A DNA stretch of 64,000 bases. It comes from Aspidapion aeneum. Taxonomy: Eukaryota; Arthropoda; Insecta; Coleoptera; Brentidae. The position numbers and the translations under genes are program-made. Each line of letters starts with the position of its first letter. The first letter of the stretch is position 1. The DNA is taken from contig OY755038.1 in the NCBI GenBank assembly GCA_963576565.1, forward strand, positions 200,791,013-200,855,012, read 5' to 3'. Below, in pieces: positions 45,871 to 57,529 of this stretch. The notes beneath the pieces were generated by a model. The model worked only from the letters and a program-made list of their open reading frames with translations, made no database searches and had not been told where the DNA came from.

Positions 45871-47990
45871 ACTTCCTTTCACCCTCCTTTCGCAAACTCA
45901 CTGCACCGGATTCATTGAAACTTCGATCGTACCTATACTTTCTCTTTAGCCTTAGACCTATTATTTACGTTTAATATGGAGACTTTTCAGAGTTCAAAAA
46001 TTCGAAATAATGAATACAAATACCTAATATAAACAATACCCCGGCGTACGATATCGGTAAGGTACGCATGTTGAATATCTGTGTCAATTGTCAACTCTGA
46101 TCCGCGAAAGAGCGCGACGTTCTTATAACCACCACCGAAACCTTGCGCATCTGAACCTGATGACGACACAAGGAAGCTGCTTCACAACGGGTTCGCGAGT
46201 AGTTTATTTTATTTTCAAAAAATATGGCTAACATTCTAACCAAATCTGGTTTTAAAAAAAAAAACTGTTAAAAATTTTTTAAAAATCACGTCGATTTAGC
46301 AAAATTATGGAATGTTCAGAGAATATGAGTCGTTTTTTGTAAGGTACTTTAATTTACTTTTTTATAATTTTTAGATCGGGCCATGATATCTTTAAACGCA
46401 AATATCTCGAACACCCATCGACCGATTAAGGAAAATATAAAATTTTCTAAACTAAATCAAAATGCCTTTAAAACAACATATCACTCGACTCCCTTTTACT
46501 ATTCAAATTCTAGTGGTAATATTCACCCCTCGACGGCTCTCTACAAAAATTTCAATCTTGCCGTAAAAGCATTCCCCTCACAAAATATATTGTCAGGAAT
46601 GCAAAATACCCCTGACTGTGCCACTGTAAGAAACCATCTTGGAAAAAGGAAAAATGCAAAATATGGTTCTGTTGAGATAAGAAAGTGGTTTCGCCGCCCT
46701 CTACATTGGGAAACAGTTGGCTGCCGCCTACCTAGACAGCAGGTGGTTGATGCGTGAAAAACTACTGAATAGTGAAGAGTGGGAGTTGTATTGGTTAAGC
46801 ATGGGGATACATCAAAAAGAGAGAGGGTTTTCCCTTCAAAGTGATTGGCTATAGAAAAACTGTGAGATTAGAAAGTGTTGTCTATAAAGTGTCATTTTAT
46901 CTCTGTTTTCGTTTAGGTTTACTTGCTTAGCTCATTAGCTAGAATGTAAAGTTAATTGTAGGATTATCAGCTACGCCCGTGACTTGGTTCCTCCAAGCTC
47001 TTCAAAGAAGAGATAATGGATTACTTAGGTCCAACCTACCGTTAATAAAAACCCAAACTTTGAGGAGACAAGTGGGTAGTCACATTCTAAGTTTTGTTGA
47101 GCTTAAACTAAAAACCTCCAAATTAATTGTCAGTAAAGAAACATAAGATTTTTCTATTTGAAGAATATTTTGCAGTTTATTATTTTGGTAAGTTAAAGTT
47201 TTTATTTTAATATTTTGGGTCATTTTTATTTTATAGGTCATAACAACCCAAGTAACATTTCTTTATTTATAGCAGAAGCTAAAAGCAAAACAAGCGCGCC
47301 AGCTCAAGAATGCTTTTTAATAGTTTTTTGATTACAAAATAACAAATATTTAAAATGAAAAAAAAGTCATTTACACTATTCACCATTAAAAAAGTCTGTT
47401 TGGTTTACATAAATCAAAATTAAAGTAAAATTATTGTTAAAAAACACTGCTAAAACGACTAGATAAATATTTTCTCTTTACAATATTTTTTAAATAAATT
47501 TATATACGCCAATATGGTTTTATAGTGGTCACTTGGTTTTATTTTGTTACTGTATCGCAAAAAGGATTTTTGAGTGCCCTTATGAAATCAACAAAAAAAA
47601 AACAATATAAACATAGTCAACATAACCTCACTTAAATTTTTTGTATTTGTTTTTGAAGTGTTTAAAAGCGTATAATTCAACACTTTTAAATGTTTTTTAT
47701 CGTGCAATTTCGACACAATCGAGAGGGCCAGTGCAATGATATTCGTTGTACCTGCAGGTTGGAGGGTAACCTCTTATATAGGCCGTCTAAACAGGCCTTA
47801 TCTAGGCCTGGGTGTCCTACCCAGGAGGACGAAACTCAACAATTATTAATTATTGTCAATAATTATTAATTATTGGGCTTTAAATAATCCATCTTGCAAT
47901 AGGTAGGTACCAATCTGTGCCTAGGTATATCTATAGTTTTTACAAGAAATACCTAAAAAAATAAAACAGGAAAGTATTTACTTACTTCTG
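45871..47990. other. No gene recognised
   Basis: A less AT-rich segment at 46040-46200 and a 124-codon ATG frame (46383-46757) show no known domain. The latter lies in text (aaatatctcgaacacccatcgaccg) typical of dispersed insect repeats. A palindromic caattattaattattg duplication occurs at 47840-47874. Confidence 0.4.
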
Positions 47991-47996
47991 TTAGAA

Positions 47997-48540
47997 CCCT
48001 TAAGGAAACAAGGTTTTATTTGGCCGCCTATTTAAATAATATTTAATAAACAGCTATGGGTAACTATAAATACAAAATAATTAAGTTTACCTTTAACCCT
48101 TCCTATAAAACCTTTTTAAAATGCCTAAACGTAATGGCAAAAACCAAAAGTCTAAAGTTTATATTTACCACTCTTAAAAACCTTAAGGAAACTAGGTTCT
48201 ATATGGCCGCCTATCTAATCATATTTACTTTTAAACTACTGGTAACTATAAAAACAAAAGGATATACGATAACCTTTTAGCTCTATTATAAAACACTTTT
48301 GTGATGACCTAAAGTAATGAAAAAAACTAAATGACCAAAGTTTATATTTATTTCTTTTTAAAAACTTTAGGTAAAATGGTTTTATAAGATCATCTTTATT
48401 AATCAGAGATCAATAAAACCAAAAGTATCTAAAAGGAACAGAAGGAATATCCGTTTTATTATACTCCCTTTATAAATCACTTTTTGGTTGTATACCTCCC
48501 TTTTAGGTAACTGGCAATATAAATTACCTTTATGTAGCCA
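47997..48540 (+). repeat. Tandem repeat, ~183-bp unit, about 3 copies
   Basis: The phrase ccttaaggaaac-aggtt-tat-tggccgcctat recurs at about 48000, 48182 and (weaker) 48364. Each unit then has actggtaactataaa, cctttna-ctc-tataaaac and ctaaa-gtaatg. A frame through two units is an artefact of the repeat. Confidence 0.8.
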
Positions 48541-50537
48541 AATTGATCCTAAAACCCATAACAGCACCCTCTAAATAACCTAGGAACCAAATTAATAAAA
48601 CCTTGAGTGGTAATAATGTTACTTGGGAAAAGTCTTGTAACAGTTTGTAAAATGCAACCGAGTTTTATTTTGTATTCATTAAAGTTTGTAACGTTTTTAA
48701 AACTGTTTTATATTTATTTTATACACACAAGGGCTCTACTGCGGTACCCCCATTTAAGGGGGATTTAAAATAAAATCGTACCCGACAATATCGTCGTGCG
48801 CCGGGATTTTCTAAATTTTTAACAGTTTTTGAGAAATTCTAAATCTCAATAATAGAGTTCGGTTCAGAGGATTTTAAGATATCAACGCAATGGTTAAAGT
48901 TTAAAAATGTTTATTCCAGATACTATAAAATAAGACCTTTATAATGCTGAAGATGTTTACTTTTTTGCCATTCATTATATTAACGGTGAATTCTTGAAAC
49001 TCGTCAATATATTTTATAATGCATTTAAAAAGAAAATGGATAACAGAGTGCAATTTAGCTGCTTCCATTCTAGCTGCTTAGAAAGTAGAGCGAGAAACTC
49101 AATTTTCAAGAAGCTGCTAAATCAGCGTTTCGTTCCTGGCCTTCAGATGGATATACGACGAACCCATTATTATTGTTAACTGAAATTTAGCTGTTAGTTT
49201 GTCCACTGAACACCAATTTCATCCCAGAATATGGATTAACCCCACGGATTTCTTAAAAAGAAAATGGATTGCTAGCCCTGTGGCCAAGAAATTACTGCTG
49301 AGGAGGAGGAGGTCGACCATGACGGGACAATTTCTGTTGTCAACACTGAAATTCTTTAAGAGGGTTGTAGCTGGGTAACATTGATTAATAAAAATTTAAA
49401 AAAAACTTATTTGGGTATTTTAACTGAACCGATCCGAACCAACAAATTTGAAAAAAAAACATTCCCTGACTTATTTTCATAATTTAAAAAACATATGACT
49501 ATCTTTTTCTAAAATGACATTGTCAAATATGATTAAAAAACACTTTGGTTTTAAATTTTTTTACACGCTTGATACGTCGCCATTTTCACGTTATTAGAGA
49601 AACACAAAAATAATTACCAATCCTCTCTAATATAACTTTTATAAGTGCTGGCCAAAAGTCCCACCACCCTGCAAGCAAACAGCCTGACAAATGACAGCGA
49701 ACATTTTCTTTGAGTTCGGTGGTGTGTGTTAATAATGACATTCTTATAAATATCAAAAACTTGATATGGGGCCTTTTATAAATACGTACAGTGGTTATAT
49801 AATTCAGCACCTGAAGGGATCCTATTCTTGCAGTTATATTACACCTTATTTATAAAACTATTTAGCAAGTTAGTAAAACTTTTGTTCCCCCACCTCTATA
49901 TAACTTACGGTAACTGTCAGGGATTTTATAAAGCCAGGAAAGCATATTATAAAATCTAAACAACCTTATAAGAAATAGGAACCAAATTTATAAAACCTTA
50001 AGAAATTGAACATGTTATGTGATCTATACTTTTATCAAAGGTCTCATCATAAACATACCACAGGACGTCCGGTGAATGTACATTTTACGTCCATAATACG
50101 CATATCATGGTAAGTATCTAGTTTAAAAGCAGCTAACATATGTTTGAAATAACCGTTGTTGCAACCCAATTATTAGGAATTGATTGTAGTTTAGTGTTGG
50201 ACTTCCAGCGAAATTCAAAATTAACAAAGGCAATTTGAGTTCGTTTTCGAAGGTGATTTGGCTGTTTTGAAACTGAAAACTGATTGAACGCGTACATTTG
50301 GGGAAGAAATGGAAATTATAACGTAATAAATTAGTTTTGCGTTTTAAAATTATACATCTTAGTACTGTTTCGCCTATCTTTTATTAATCTTCATTATCGA
50401 AGAAATATATAAGTTATTTTTTCGATGTTTACATATAGTATAGGCACACGGTGCGCCCTTTTCGCAAACCCCGATTTGGCCGTACACCATATACCAAACT
50501 GATGCACATACCCCGTAGGATGCAAGTTTTCTTTCAC
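48541..50537. other. No gene recognised; one long-range direct repeat
   Basis: ataggaaccaaat-tataaaacctt-ag occurs at 48585-48612 and 49974-50000, suggesting that 47.9-50.0 kb is one repeat unit's span. A less AT-rich patch at 49040-49370 has a 61-codon frame without family resemblance. Confidence 0.4.
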
Positions 50538-50877
50538 TAAGGGCCGGTTTATCAATGGAGGGGTATCTCGTCGTGTTAGCTAGCCCTGGGTCAACTTTAA
50601 CCTTGGGGTAACCCTCGAGTTAAAGAGAAAAATGCTTATCCACGCGATTTTAACCCAGAGCTCCGAAACTCGCAGGTTGGCAAGGCTGGTAACAATCGAC
50701 CATCTAAGTTTTCCCTTCTTATTTATTAGTCTGTGCTATTTTTGACATTTTGTGGTTACAATCATATGTTTTTCTGTATTGTTGGTTTTGGAGTTTTGTT
50801 TAAAAGGATTTGGAAAAAACTTATTCACCTTCTTCAGTTATTGTACTCCAGCCAGTAAGTATCTACTATTGGGGCTA

Positions 50878-51138
50878 CTATTCTGTTAGGCCGAGTGGCA
50901 TTACTTTATTTCCACCGGCAGTTGATAAAGCAAATTGTTGTTTTAAAGGCTCTATGTCTCTACATAGAGATTTCTCTATAATGCATTTTCCAGAGCCGGT
51001 ATCGAGGACTATGTCTACCCCCTTAAAATTATTGACGACACCCTTAACTACCAGAATTTTATTGCTTGCCCCTGTTTGGAGGACGACGCCGTTGGGGCAC
51101 TCTAATTGAGTCGTCCTTGCACATTTGGGGATGGCGAC
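50878..51138 (-). CDS. Retropepsin (partial), -1 frame after gag
   Basis: On the minus strand, a frame opening just upstream of the gag stop continues as LECPNGVVLQTG..., then DIVLDTGSGKCIIEKSL. DTG is the catalytic aspartate motif of retroviral-type aspartic proteases, preceded by hydrophobic residues as usual. It runs in the -1 frame relative to gag and ends at tandem TAG TAG (50875-50880), about 45 residues after DTG. A full retropepsin would continue to an ILG-type motif, so the gene is cut short. Nothing of reverse transcriptase or integrase follows; the TIR region begins within 200 bp. It is a dead fragment of a Ty3/gypsy-like pol gene. Confidence 0.75.
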   Translation of the reverse strand, partial: VAIPKCARTTQLECPNGVVLQTGASNKILVVKGVVNNFKGVDIVLDTGSGKCIIEKSLCRDIEPLKQQFALSTAGGNKVMPLGLTE

Positions 51139-52679
51139 CTACTCGCTCTACTAAACGATACTCTTCTTTGTGGTCCCCTTTCGCTGCTACGCTCCCTGCT
51201 ACATGCATAATGCCCACACCTATTGCAATCGTTGCATCTCGGCCTGCCGTCGTGACACCTCGTATTTGGAAGATCCCTGCTTCCTGAGTGATCCCTTCTG
51301 GGTGACTCTACGTGACTATTTTGCGGCCTTCTTTGTTCATTCCTGTTGTTTTGTCCAAAATTATTTATATTTTGGCCAAAATTCCTCCTATTATACCCAT
51401 GATTTGAGTTTTGATTATAATTTCCCGTATTTCGATTATGATATTGACCTATCGGCCTGTTTAGATTACCTCTATAATTGTTTGATCTACCTCTAAATTC
51501 GCGAAACCTCGACCTACCTCTACCATTTTGATGATAGTTCGACGCGTTTTGCCTAAAATAGTTTGTTTCATTGTGTCGCGTGTAATTTGGGCCATTTTGC
51601 CTTAAAAAATTAGGACCGTTTCGCCTAGGATAGCTTCCCTCATTTTGTTCGATTGTCAAAACTTCTGTTTGTCTTGTCATTTTGTCTATTAAAACGTTTT
51701 GTCTAATAGCACTTAATTTCAAAACTGTTTCTCTTAGTTTTTTGTGATCCAGGTCGGATGAGGTTATTAATTCGTATGACTCTGTATAGGAGCTATGTAG
51801 CCCACTTTCAAAATGTTCTCTAAATTGGTCAAATGGCATTTTTTCGTCAATTTCATACGCCATATTGAATAAATCATAATAATATTGTTTAATATCCTCA
51901 GCACTTCCCTGTTTTCTATTTTTAAATTTAATTTTGAGATTTTTTAGAGGTTGGTCACCCCCAAATTCTTTTAAAAAATCTTGTTTTAAGTGAGCCCAAG
52001 TTTTATTTGCATTCTCGGTTTTGCTACTATATTCTAAAAACCATCTGAAGGCGGAGCCTTCCAAATAATTTTTAAAATATGCTATCTTATGCGTTTCGGT
52101 CCAACCGTTTACTTGAGATACTTTTTCGTATTTTGTAATGAAATTCACCGGGGAGTCTAACCCTGGGTTAAAGTAAGGTGGGTCTATAAATTTGGGTGAT
52201 GCCGGATTACTGGTCGTACCCGTCAGAGCGTCACTTAGCGTTGTATTTGTCATTTTAAAAAATTTTGTGATGGCTGAGTCCTGTTTTTTATTGAAGCTAG
52301 ATTTTGTATTCAACCCTTGGTTAATTATGGTTTGACTTTTTTCGTCTTGCAACGTTTCTTCGGTCGAAGGAATTTCCGTTTTATTGGAAATGACCGTTAA
52401 ATTATTTGAATCTTCAAAAGATAAATTTTGCCCACGGGATAATTTAAAATCTTGTTTTGAAATTTGTAAAACTTTTTTAGGGGTTGAGTGATTTTCGGCA
52501 CTCGGATCGACGAAGGATAAGTCGAAATTTACTGTCTTTCTGACAGGACTTCTTGAGAGTTTGGTGCTTTTTAAAAAGGGACTGCTCGCAGATTGCGAAC
52601 TAGAGGCGAAGACGTTATTTTTATCGTCTTCACTAAGACTTTTTGTGACGCTTCTAGTGACTCTGGCTGGGGTACCCAT
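51102..52679 (-). CDS. gag: Ty3/gypsy-like Gag polyprotein, 525 aa
   Basis: Structural capsid precursor of an LTR retrotransposon; it would assemble virus-like particles around element RNA in the cytoplasm. ATG at 52679. Residues 1-160 are Ser/Lys-rich and probably disordered. Residues 165-320 are the capsid-like (retrotrans_gag) part, with PYFNPGLDSPVNFI, YLEGSAFRWF and TWAHLKQDFLKEFGG, the conserved spacing around the W/F and L.EF motifs. Residues 355-470 are an Asn/Arg/Gly-rich nucleic-acid-binding stretch with repeated RQN-NY units. Residues 482-493 (CNDCNRCGHYAC) resemble a degenerate zinc knuckle. A heptamer C CCA AAT precedes the stop by about 6 codons and fits a -1 frameshift into the protease. 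The intact length implies recent activity, yet pol is missing. Confidence 0.85.
   Translation of the reverse strand: MGTPARVTRSVTKSLSEDDKNNVFASSSQSASSPFLKSTKLSRSPVRKTVNFDLSFVDPSAENHSTPKKVLQISKQDFKLSRGQNLSFEDSNNLTVISNKTEIPSTEETLQDEKSQTIINQGLNTKSSFNKKQDSAITKFFKMTNTTLSDALTGTTSNPASPKFIDPPYFNPGLDSPVNFITKYEKVSQVNGWTETHKIAYFKNYLEGSAFRWFLEYSSKTENANKTWAHLKQDFLKEFGGDQPLKNLKIKFKNRKQGSAEDIKQYYYDLFNMAYEIDEKMPFDQFREHFESGLHSSYTESYELITSSDLDHKKLRETVLKLSAIRQNVLIDKMTRQTEVLTIEQNEGSYPRRNGPNFLRQNGPNYTRHNETNYFRQNASNYHQNGRGRSRFREFRGRSNNYRGNLNRPIGQYHNRNTGNYNQNSNHGYNRRNFGQNINNFGQNNRNEQRRPQNSHVESPRRDHSGSRDLPNTRCHDGRPRCNDCNRCGHYACSRERSSERGPQRRVSFSRASRSPSPNVQGRLN
51123..51129 (-). promoter_or_regulatory. Candidate -1 frameshift heptamer CCCAAAT
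   Basis: In the gag frame the codons read TCC CCA AAT, so C CCA AAT has the X XXY YYZ form. Slipping back one base gives CCC AAA and enters the frame carrying the DTG motif; that frame has a stop just upstream, so the overlap is tight. A downstream pseudoknot was not modelled. Confidence 0.55.
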
Positions 52680-53195
52680 TAATTATAGAAACCATCTTTT
52701 TAAGAAAAAAAAAAAACGTATGAAAATACCGAATTGAAAATGTCGAGACAAAATGTATTAAACTAATATGCGAAAAAATATACACTAATAATAGGTAACA
52801 TGTCACCACACTTAAACTGCGTTTTTTGATTAAAAAAAAAATATATATTATTTTTTCTGTCCATCTAGTTTGAGAATTTTATGAAAATGGTATTTATATA
52901 GGAGAAATAATTCTAATGACAGAAAAATAATTGAGAAAAAAAAAAAATTCTAAAAAATAAATAAATGTAATATTCAATATTTAGTTAATGCATGCCGGAA
53001 TCGATTGTTTCGGCTGGAGCGTCATAATAATTTCGATACTCCTTAAAATAATTAAAAAAAATTAAAATGAAATAACAAATAGTGAAAAGAGTGAAATTAA
53101 GAAAAATAAAAAAAATTAAAAATAATTTGAAAAATACATTTTTTCCACTATATGCCTATATGTCTTTCAAAAAAGACAGCGGCGCCTCCACCATA
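52680..53195 (-). other. Gypsy leader region with PBS candidate
   Basis: Untranslated AT-rich leader between LTR and gag. Two bases after the LTR the minus strand reads TGGTGGAGGCGCCGCTG (53193-53177), which has the TGG start of a primer-binding site; I cannot name the tRNA. Confidence 0.5.
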
Positions 53196-53666
53196 TGTCA
53201 CGAGGGGGTTTTATCGTGACGAACACAGTTTAAGTTAGGTGTAATGGTTTTATTATAATACTTATATTTACTACTTACATTGTACTTAAATACATCTTGT
53301 CTACAAATCTTCTTTGATAGGCTTAACTTCTTATACTTGACTAAAGTACTACTTGTTCACTATTAACTGCCTGGGCGTTAGGTTCTCAGCGTACAACTAA
53401 CTGCTAAACTCTTTTGGAGATGCTTTTATTACAAACCGTTTGCCATTGATAGGATATCGAGATGTGTTTTGTTTCCTGTATAAACATCATCGAAATCCCA
53501 TTAGCCACGTTGTTTATAATACTTCTATATACAATTTATTACTTTTAATACAATTTGAACTATATACAGAAGTTCATTTCCTTAGAATGTTTAGGGTTAA
53601 TGTGCACTTGCTTATAAACGTAACTTGTGTCATTCACTTAATAGGACATTATTTTCTATCCTGACA
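53196..53666 (-). repeat. LTR (5') of the gypsy-like element
   Basis: The 471-bp segment runs from TGTCA (53196, plus strand) to TGACA (53666), giving inverted TGTCA/TGACA ends. On the minus strand the LTR is followed by the PBS candidate, leader and gag in correct order. No second copy is present in the window, in line with loss of the 3' half. The outer boundary at 53666 is inferred from the inverted ends alone. Confidence 0.6.
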
Positions 53667-54829
53667 ATATGATGAAAATATTTTAGCTACATAAAAATTA
53701 GCATGTGGTTCCAAAATTGTAAATTGGTTCTGTTGTACTTAACTACGTACAGTATAAAATTAAAATGCATCTATAGTTTCCTATATACCTATTAAAGCTA
53801 GATTTATTCATTACATAATTTAAGAGAAAAACTGAGTTAAAACCTAATGGATTAATGTCCGTATTGGTACCTATTGGATCATAATGCTACGTTTTTAAGT
53901 TTATTTTTAAACTACTACACGTATTTTTTTTTTTTTTGGTTACATGTCATGTCTTTACAAGGAAACAGACAAACTTCTCTAAACTTGGGCATTTTAATGA
54001 AGAAATATCAAGAAGGCGCATCAACACATTAAACTGTTATCCCGGAACAAACATCCTGTGCAGAGCAAGAGGCTTCCTGGCTGACCACAAAGTGTTTATA
54101 AATCTTGATTTGATATATTATTTATTCTGTAGCATATTTTTTAATTATAAAAGTGCTCTAGCATGTGTCAATCATTTAAGTATTTTATTTTGATGTTACT
54201 GTATAACTTAATTATCGTTGATTCAGATTCCTAAAATTCTGTTGTAATCTTCATATCATTATTTTTGAGACAACTTTTTACTACTTATTTTCGATGGTAA
54301 ACAGCTGATGAGTGAGAGAAAACTTTATAGTCATTTTTCAGGGGCCGTCAAATAAAAACTTTAAAAACTCACTGTTTGAAATACATTCACTTTTTATTTT
54401 GCATTTTTAAATAAATATAAAAAGTTTTAAAACTATATACATAACTTAGTAATAAAACTGGTACACATATTGATGATTCATATGTGAGTGTGCCTTGCAG
54501 CCCTTCCACTGCGACCACCAGTGGGTCTATATTGTGGCTTGGTACACATATTAGGAATAGCTCGGTTGGCGGGTGGGATATTTATTGGGTTATTTATGAA
54601 GTGCTTTTCTATTAAACATTATCTTATCTTATCTTTTATCATAGAAAAAAGAATATGTATTTTAGGATTGCTTGGTAGACTGCTCCCATTGCAAAAATCT
54701 CCATGTCTGTAGGGAATTCCATCATCTAAGCCCCACACCGTAAGAGTATTGCCGCAGGTGTTCTAAAAACTTCGAAGCATACTATTTAACACTTTTAAAA
54801 TTGAAGTGGATAATTAAAATGTCACTCAT
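53667..54829. other. No gene recognised
   Basis: AT-rich stretch between the LTR and the LINE. A less AT-rich patch at 53985-54090 (85-codon frame, non-ATG start) has no known domain. Confidence 0.35.
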
Positions 54830-56750
54830 TTGAAGAGATTTGAAGAGATATATACAAACATAATAAAAAGCTTGAAGGAAGCAAGCAACTAAGCTGTTGG
54901 GTACCAAGATAATAGAAATAACAGGAAGATGTGGTGGACGGACAAAATACAGGAAATGGTCAAAGAGAAAAAACGTACATACTTGAAATGGCTCAGTACT
55001 AAGGAGCAAAGAGACCTAGAAATCTACAGGGAAACCAGAAGACAGCTAAGAAATTTGATACGCACAGAAAAAAATGAAATGTTCGAGCGCAAGTGCCACG
55101 ACATAAACACACACTTAGGAGGTAGGCAGAGTTCTGAAGTATGGAAATTCATTTCTACAGTAAAAAACCCAACAAAAGAAAAAGTAAACATCCAGATAAT
55201 CAAACCAGAACAATGGACAGAACACTACAAGGGACTGCTGCAGGAGACGAGACTCGAATATCTGGCAGCCTCTCCGAGAAGAGACATAGAAGTACATGGA
55301 GAGGAAGTAATCATCGAAAAAGAAATGATAAATAATAATATTAAAAAGCTTAAATCCGGAAAAGCTAGCGGACCTGGGGGAATATATGCTGAAATGCTCA
55401 AATATGGATCAGAGAAACTAGTCGAAAATCTCACATATATTATTAACCAATGCATAAACGGACATCCAGTACCTAATGATTGGAAACTTGCATTCATATC
55501 CTCAATACAAAAAAAAGGAAACAAGCTGGATTGCAACAATTACAGAGGAATTTCAGTAACCAGTACTCTAAGTAGATTGTACGGTAGGATTCTTAGAGAA
55601 TGATTTTCATGAACAAGAAGAAGAAGAGCAAAGTGGGTTTCGCGCAGGCAGATCTTGTAGTGATAATGTTTTATGTCTTAAACAAGTAATGGAGAAAAGA
55701 AGCGCCAGAAATATAGAGACTCATGTTACCTTTGTAGACCTACAAAAAGCATATGATACCATTCCAGTAGAAAAATTATGGACAGTGTTAGAGCAAACTA
55801 ATATCAATCATACATACATAAAAGCGATAAAAGAACTATACAAAGGGTCAAAATCTAAAATTAAAATTGGAAATCGACTTTCAAAAGAATTCCTGGTAAC
55901 AAAAGGCTTAAGACAGGGATGTTGTATCTCTCCAACTCTTTTTAAAATATATATCGCAGTAGCTCTAAAAAACTGGAAACGGAAAGTGCACGGCATGGGA
56001 ATACAACTTAACGACCGATTTACCATATACACACTACAGTTTGCTGACGACCAAGTAATTGTGGCTAATGATAAAGAAGACATGGAGTATATGATGAGAA
56101 AGTTAACAGAAGAATACCAAAAGTGGGGATTAACAGTGAACGTGGACAAGACACAGTACTTATGTATTGGGTGTCACATTTGATAAGACAGGTACAGACT
56201 GTAAAAAATTGGAAAAAAGAATAGTAAAAGCAAAAAAAAGTTATTGGATGTCTTAACAGTATTTTATGGAGCAGAGAGATAAAAAAGAATGTAAAATTTA
56301 ACATATATGAAACAATGGCCAAAAGCACGCTGTTGTATGGAATAGAGACTTGTCGCGTAACAGAAAAGTACAAAACAAAAATGGAAAGTGTCGAAATGGA
56401 TGCAATAAGGAGATCAATAAGAATATCTAGAATAGATCACATAAGAAATGAGATCATAGAAGAAACAATGGAATCGAGGGAAGCATAACGGATGACATCA
56501 CTAGAAGGCAACTGATAAGGTACGGCCATGTACAACGGATGAACGAGGCAAGATTACCAAAGCAGGTCCTAGAATGGCAACCAATAGGGCGCAGAAAAAG
56601 AGGGCGTCCTAAACTAGAATGGCAACAGTCAATCCAAAGATCAATGAGTCAAAAAAACTGACTGAGGATGATTGTCAGGATCGAAGGAGGTGGAGAATAG
56701 GCGTCGGACAACGTAGAAAAACGTTCTAAACCGACATAGTAGTAGTATAA
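54830..56750 (+). pseudogene. LINE (endonuclease-RT type), 5' truncated, frameshifted
   Basis: Non-LTR reverse transcriptase. Frame 1, from LKRFEEIYTNII (54830, one stop) through NRKMWWTDKIQEM, runs to 55603. It holds the linker (WKFISTVKN) and the first RT blocks (KLKSGKASGPGGIYAEMLK, DWKLAFISSIQKKGN, NNYRGISV). A frameshift near 55590 moves to the frame with EQSGFRAGRSCSDN, FVDLQKAYDT, GLRQGCCISPTLF and the active site FADDQVIVAND (about 56040). A deletion at about 56160 removes some 30 codons and shifts again. The tail (ESVEMDAIRRS, RRKRGRPKLEWQQSIQR) ends near 56735 in tagtagtag. The apurinic endonuclease is lost by 5' truncation. The family resembles RTE-like insect LINEs; the clade is unconfirmed. 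It is the best-preserved of three copies in the window. Confidence 0.88.
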
Positions 56751-56991
56751 TTAAAATGTTATGCTTTTGAGGAAAATCAACCAAAATAAAAAAACACTTC
56801 AAAATAGTTCAAAATTTGGAGGTTAACCCAGAGCTAAATACGCTGCCCTACCGTCCGAGCGCGGGTCAAGTTAGCCTAGGGTTAACCCTCGAGTTTGCAG
56901 ATAACCTTCGATGGATAAATACTTTTAACAACTTTAACCCAGGGCTATCTCTAACTCAAGGGGTAACCCTCCATTGATAAACCGGCCCTAA

Positions 56992-57435
56992 GAGGACTTA
57001 AATTTGCCTGGCACTTCTTTGTCGAGGGCAGAGACTTTTATATTGCGTAGCAAGGGTACACACTGGACTCACGCTTTTACACTCCTTCCAAAACGTATTC
57101 CTGCTACATACTGGACTTGCATCTATCTAACATCCCTATCATCCGAGTAACACTTGGTTATAGACGATAGACTTCTTTCGTTTTCAGCGCAACAGTCGTG
57201 GTCATCATGAGACGGAGACGGAGATTTTCGCTGGCGCCGTCCTGGTACTGACCATAGCAGGCTCCTGGGTTATTAATCCTGACTCCTTGGTTGCCTGTCG
57301 GCTCTTGGACTACACCTACATATACTCACGATTTAGAAGGTCAACCTATATTCTAAGTGCATCGCACGCCATCTCGATAACGACTGTTAAACGCTAAAAA
57401 GGGAGTGGGCGAGAGGACGACTTTAAGACTTTTTA
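56992..57435. other. No gene recognised
   Basis: Less AT-rich than most of the window. May be the body of the SINE whose head lies at 57440-57522. Confidence 0.35.
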
Positions 57436-57439
57436 TTCT

Positions 57440-57522
57440 TTTTGCGTCGTTGTTCGAGACTCGAAACTCGAACCTTCTGCATGTAAAGTCGATGACCATA
57501 CCACGGGACTACGCTGCCACCT
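57440..57522 (-). mobile_element. tRNA-like SINE head
   Basis: On the minus strand GGTGGCAGCGTAGTCCCGTGG (read to 57502) resembles an A-box region. After about 30 bases comes GGTTCGAGTTTCGAGTC, a B-box-like GGTTCGA. Spacing is as in a tRNA, but I cannot fold a complete acceptor stem. An A-rich, GC-mixed body follows toward lower coordinates. Could also be a tRNA pseudogene. Confidence 0.4.
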
Positions 57523-57529
57523 TAATCAA

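Larger units (their letters stand above)
50541..56988. mobile_element. PIF/Harbinger-type ends bracketing nested retroelements
   Basis: The left end (50541) reads gggccggtttatcaatggag and the right end (to 56988) is its complement, ctccattgataaaccggccc. TAA lies on both outer sides (50538-50540 and 56989-56991), the TWA duplication used by PIF/Harbinger elements. Subterminal inverted similarity extends roughly 150 bp inward (taaccctcgag, agccctgggt and taacccagagct at both ends). Inside lie half a gypsy-like element (minus) and a LINE (plus) but no Harbinger transposase. The simplest reading is a Harbinger MITE that received two later insertions. Two separate MITE copies in opposite orientation is the alternative. 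Confidence 0.7.

Noticed and set aside
46383..46757. 124-codon plus-strand ATG frame
   Set aside because: No known domain, and it starts in text typical of dispersed repeats (aaatatctcgaacaccc). The composition does not look coding.
49586..49810. 74-codon minus-strand frame
   Set aside because: No family resemblance and it sits in a repeat-associated region.
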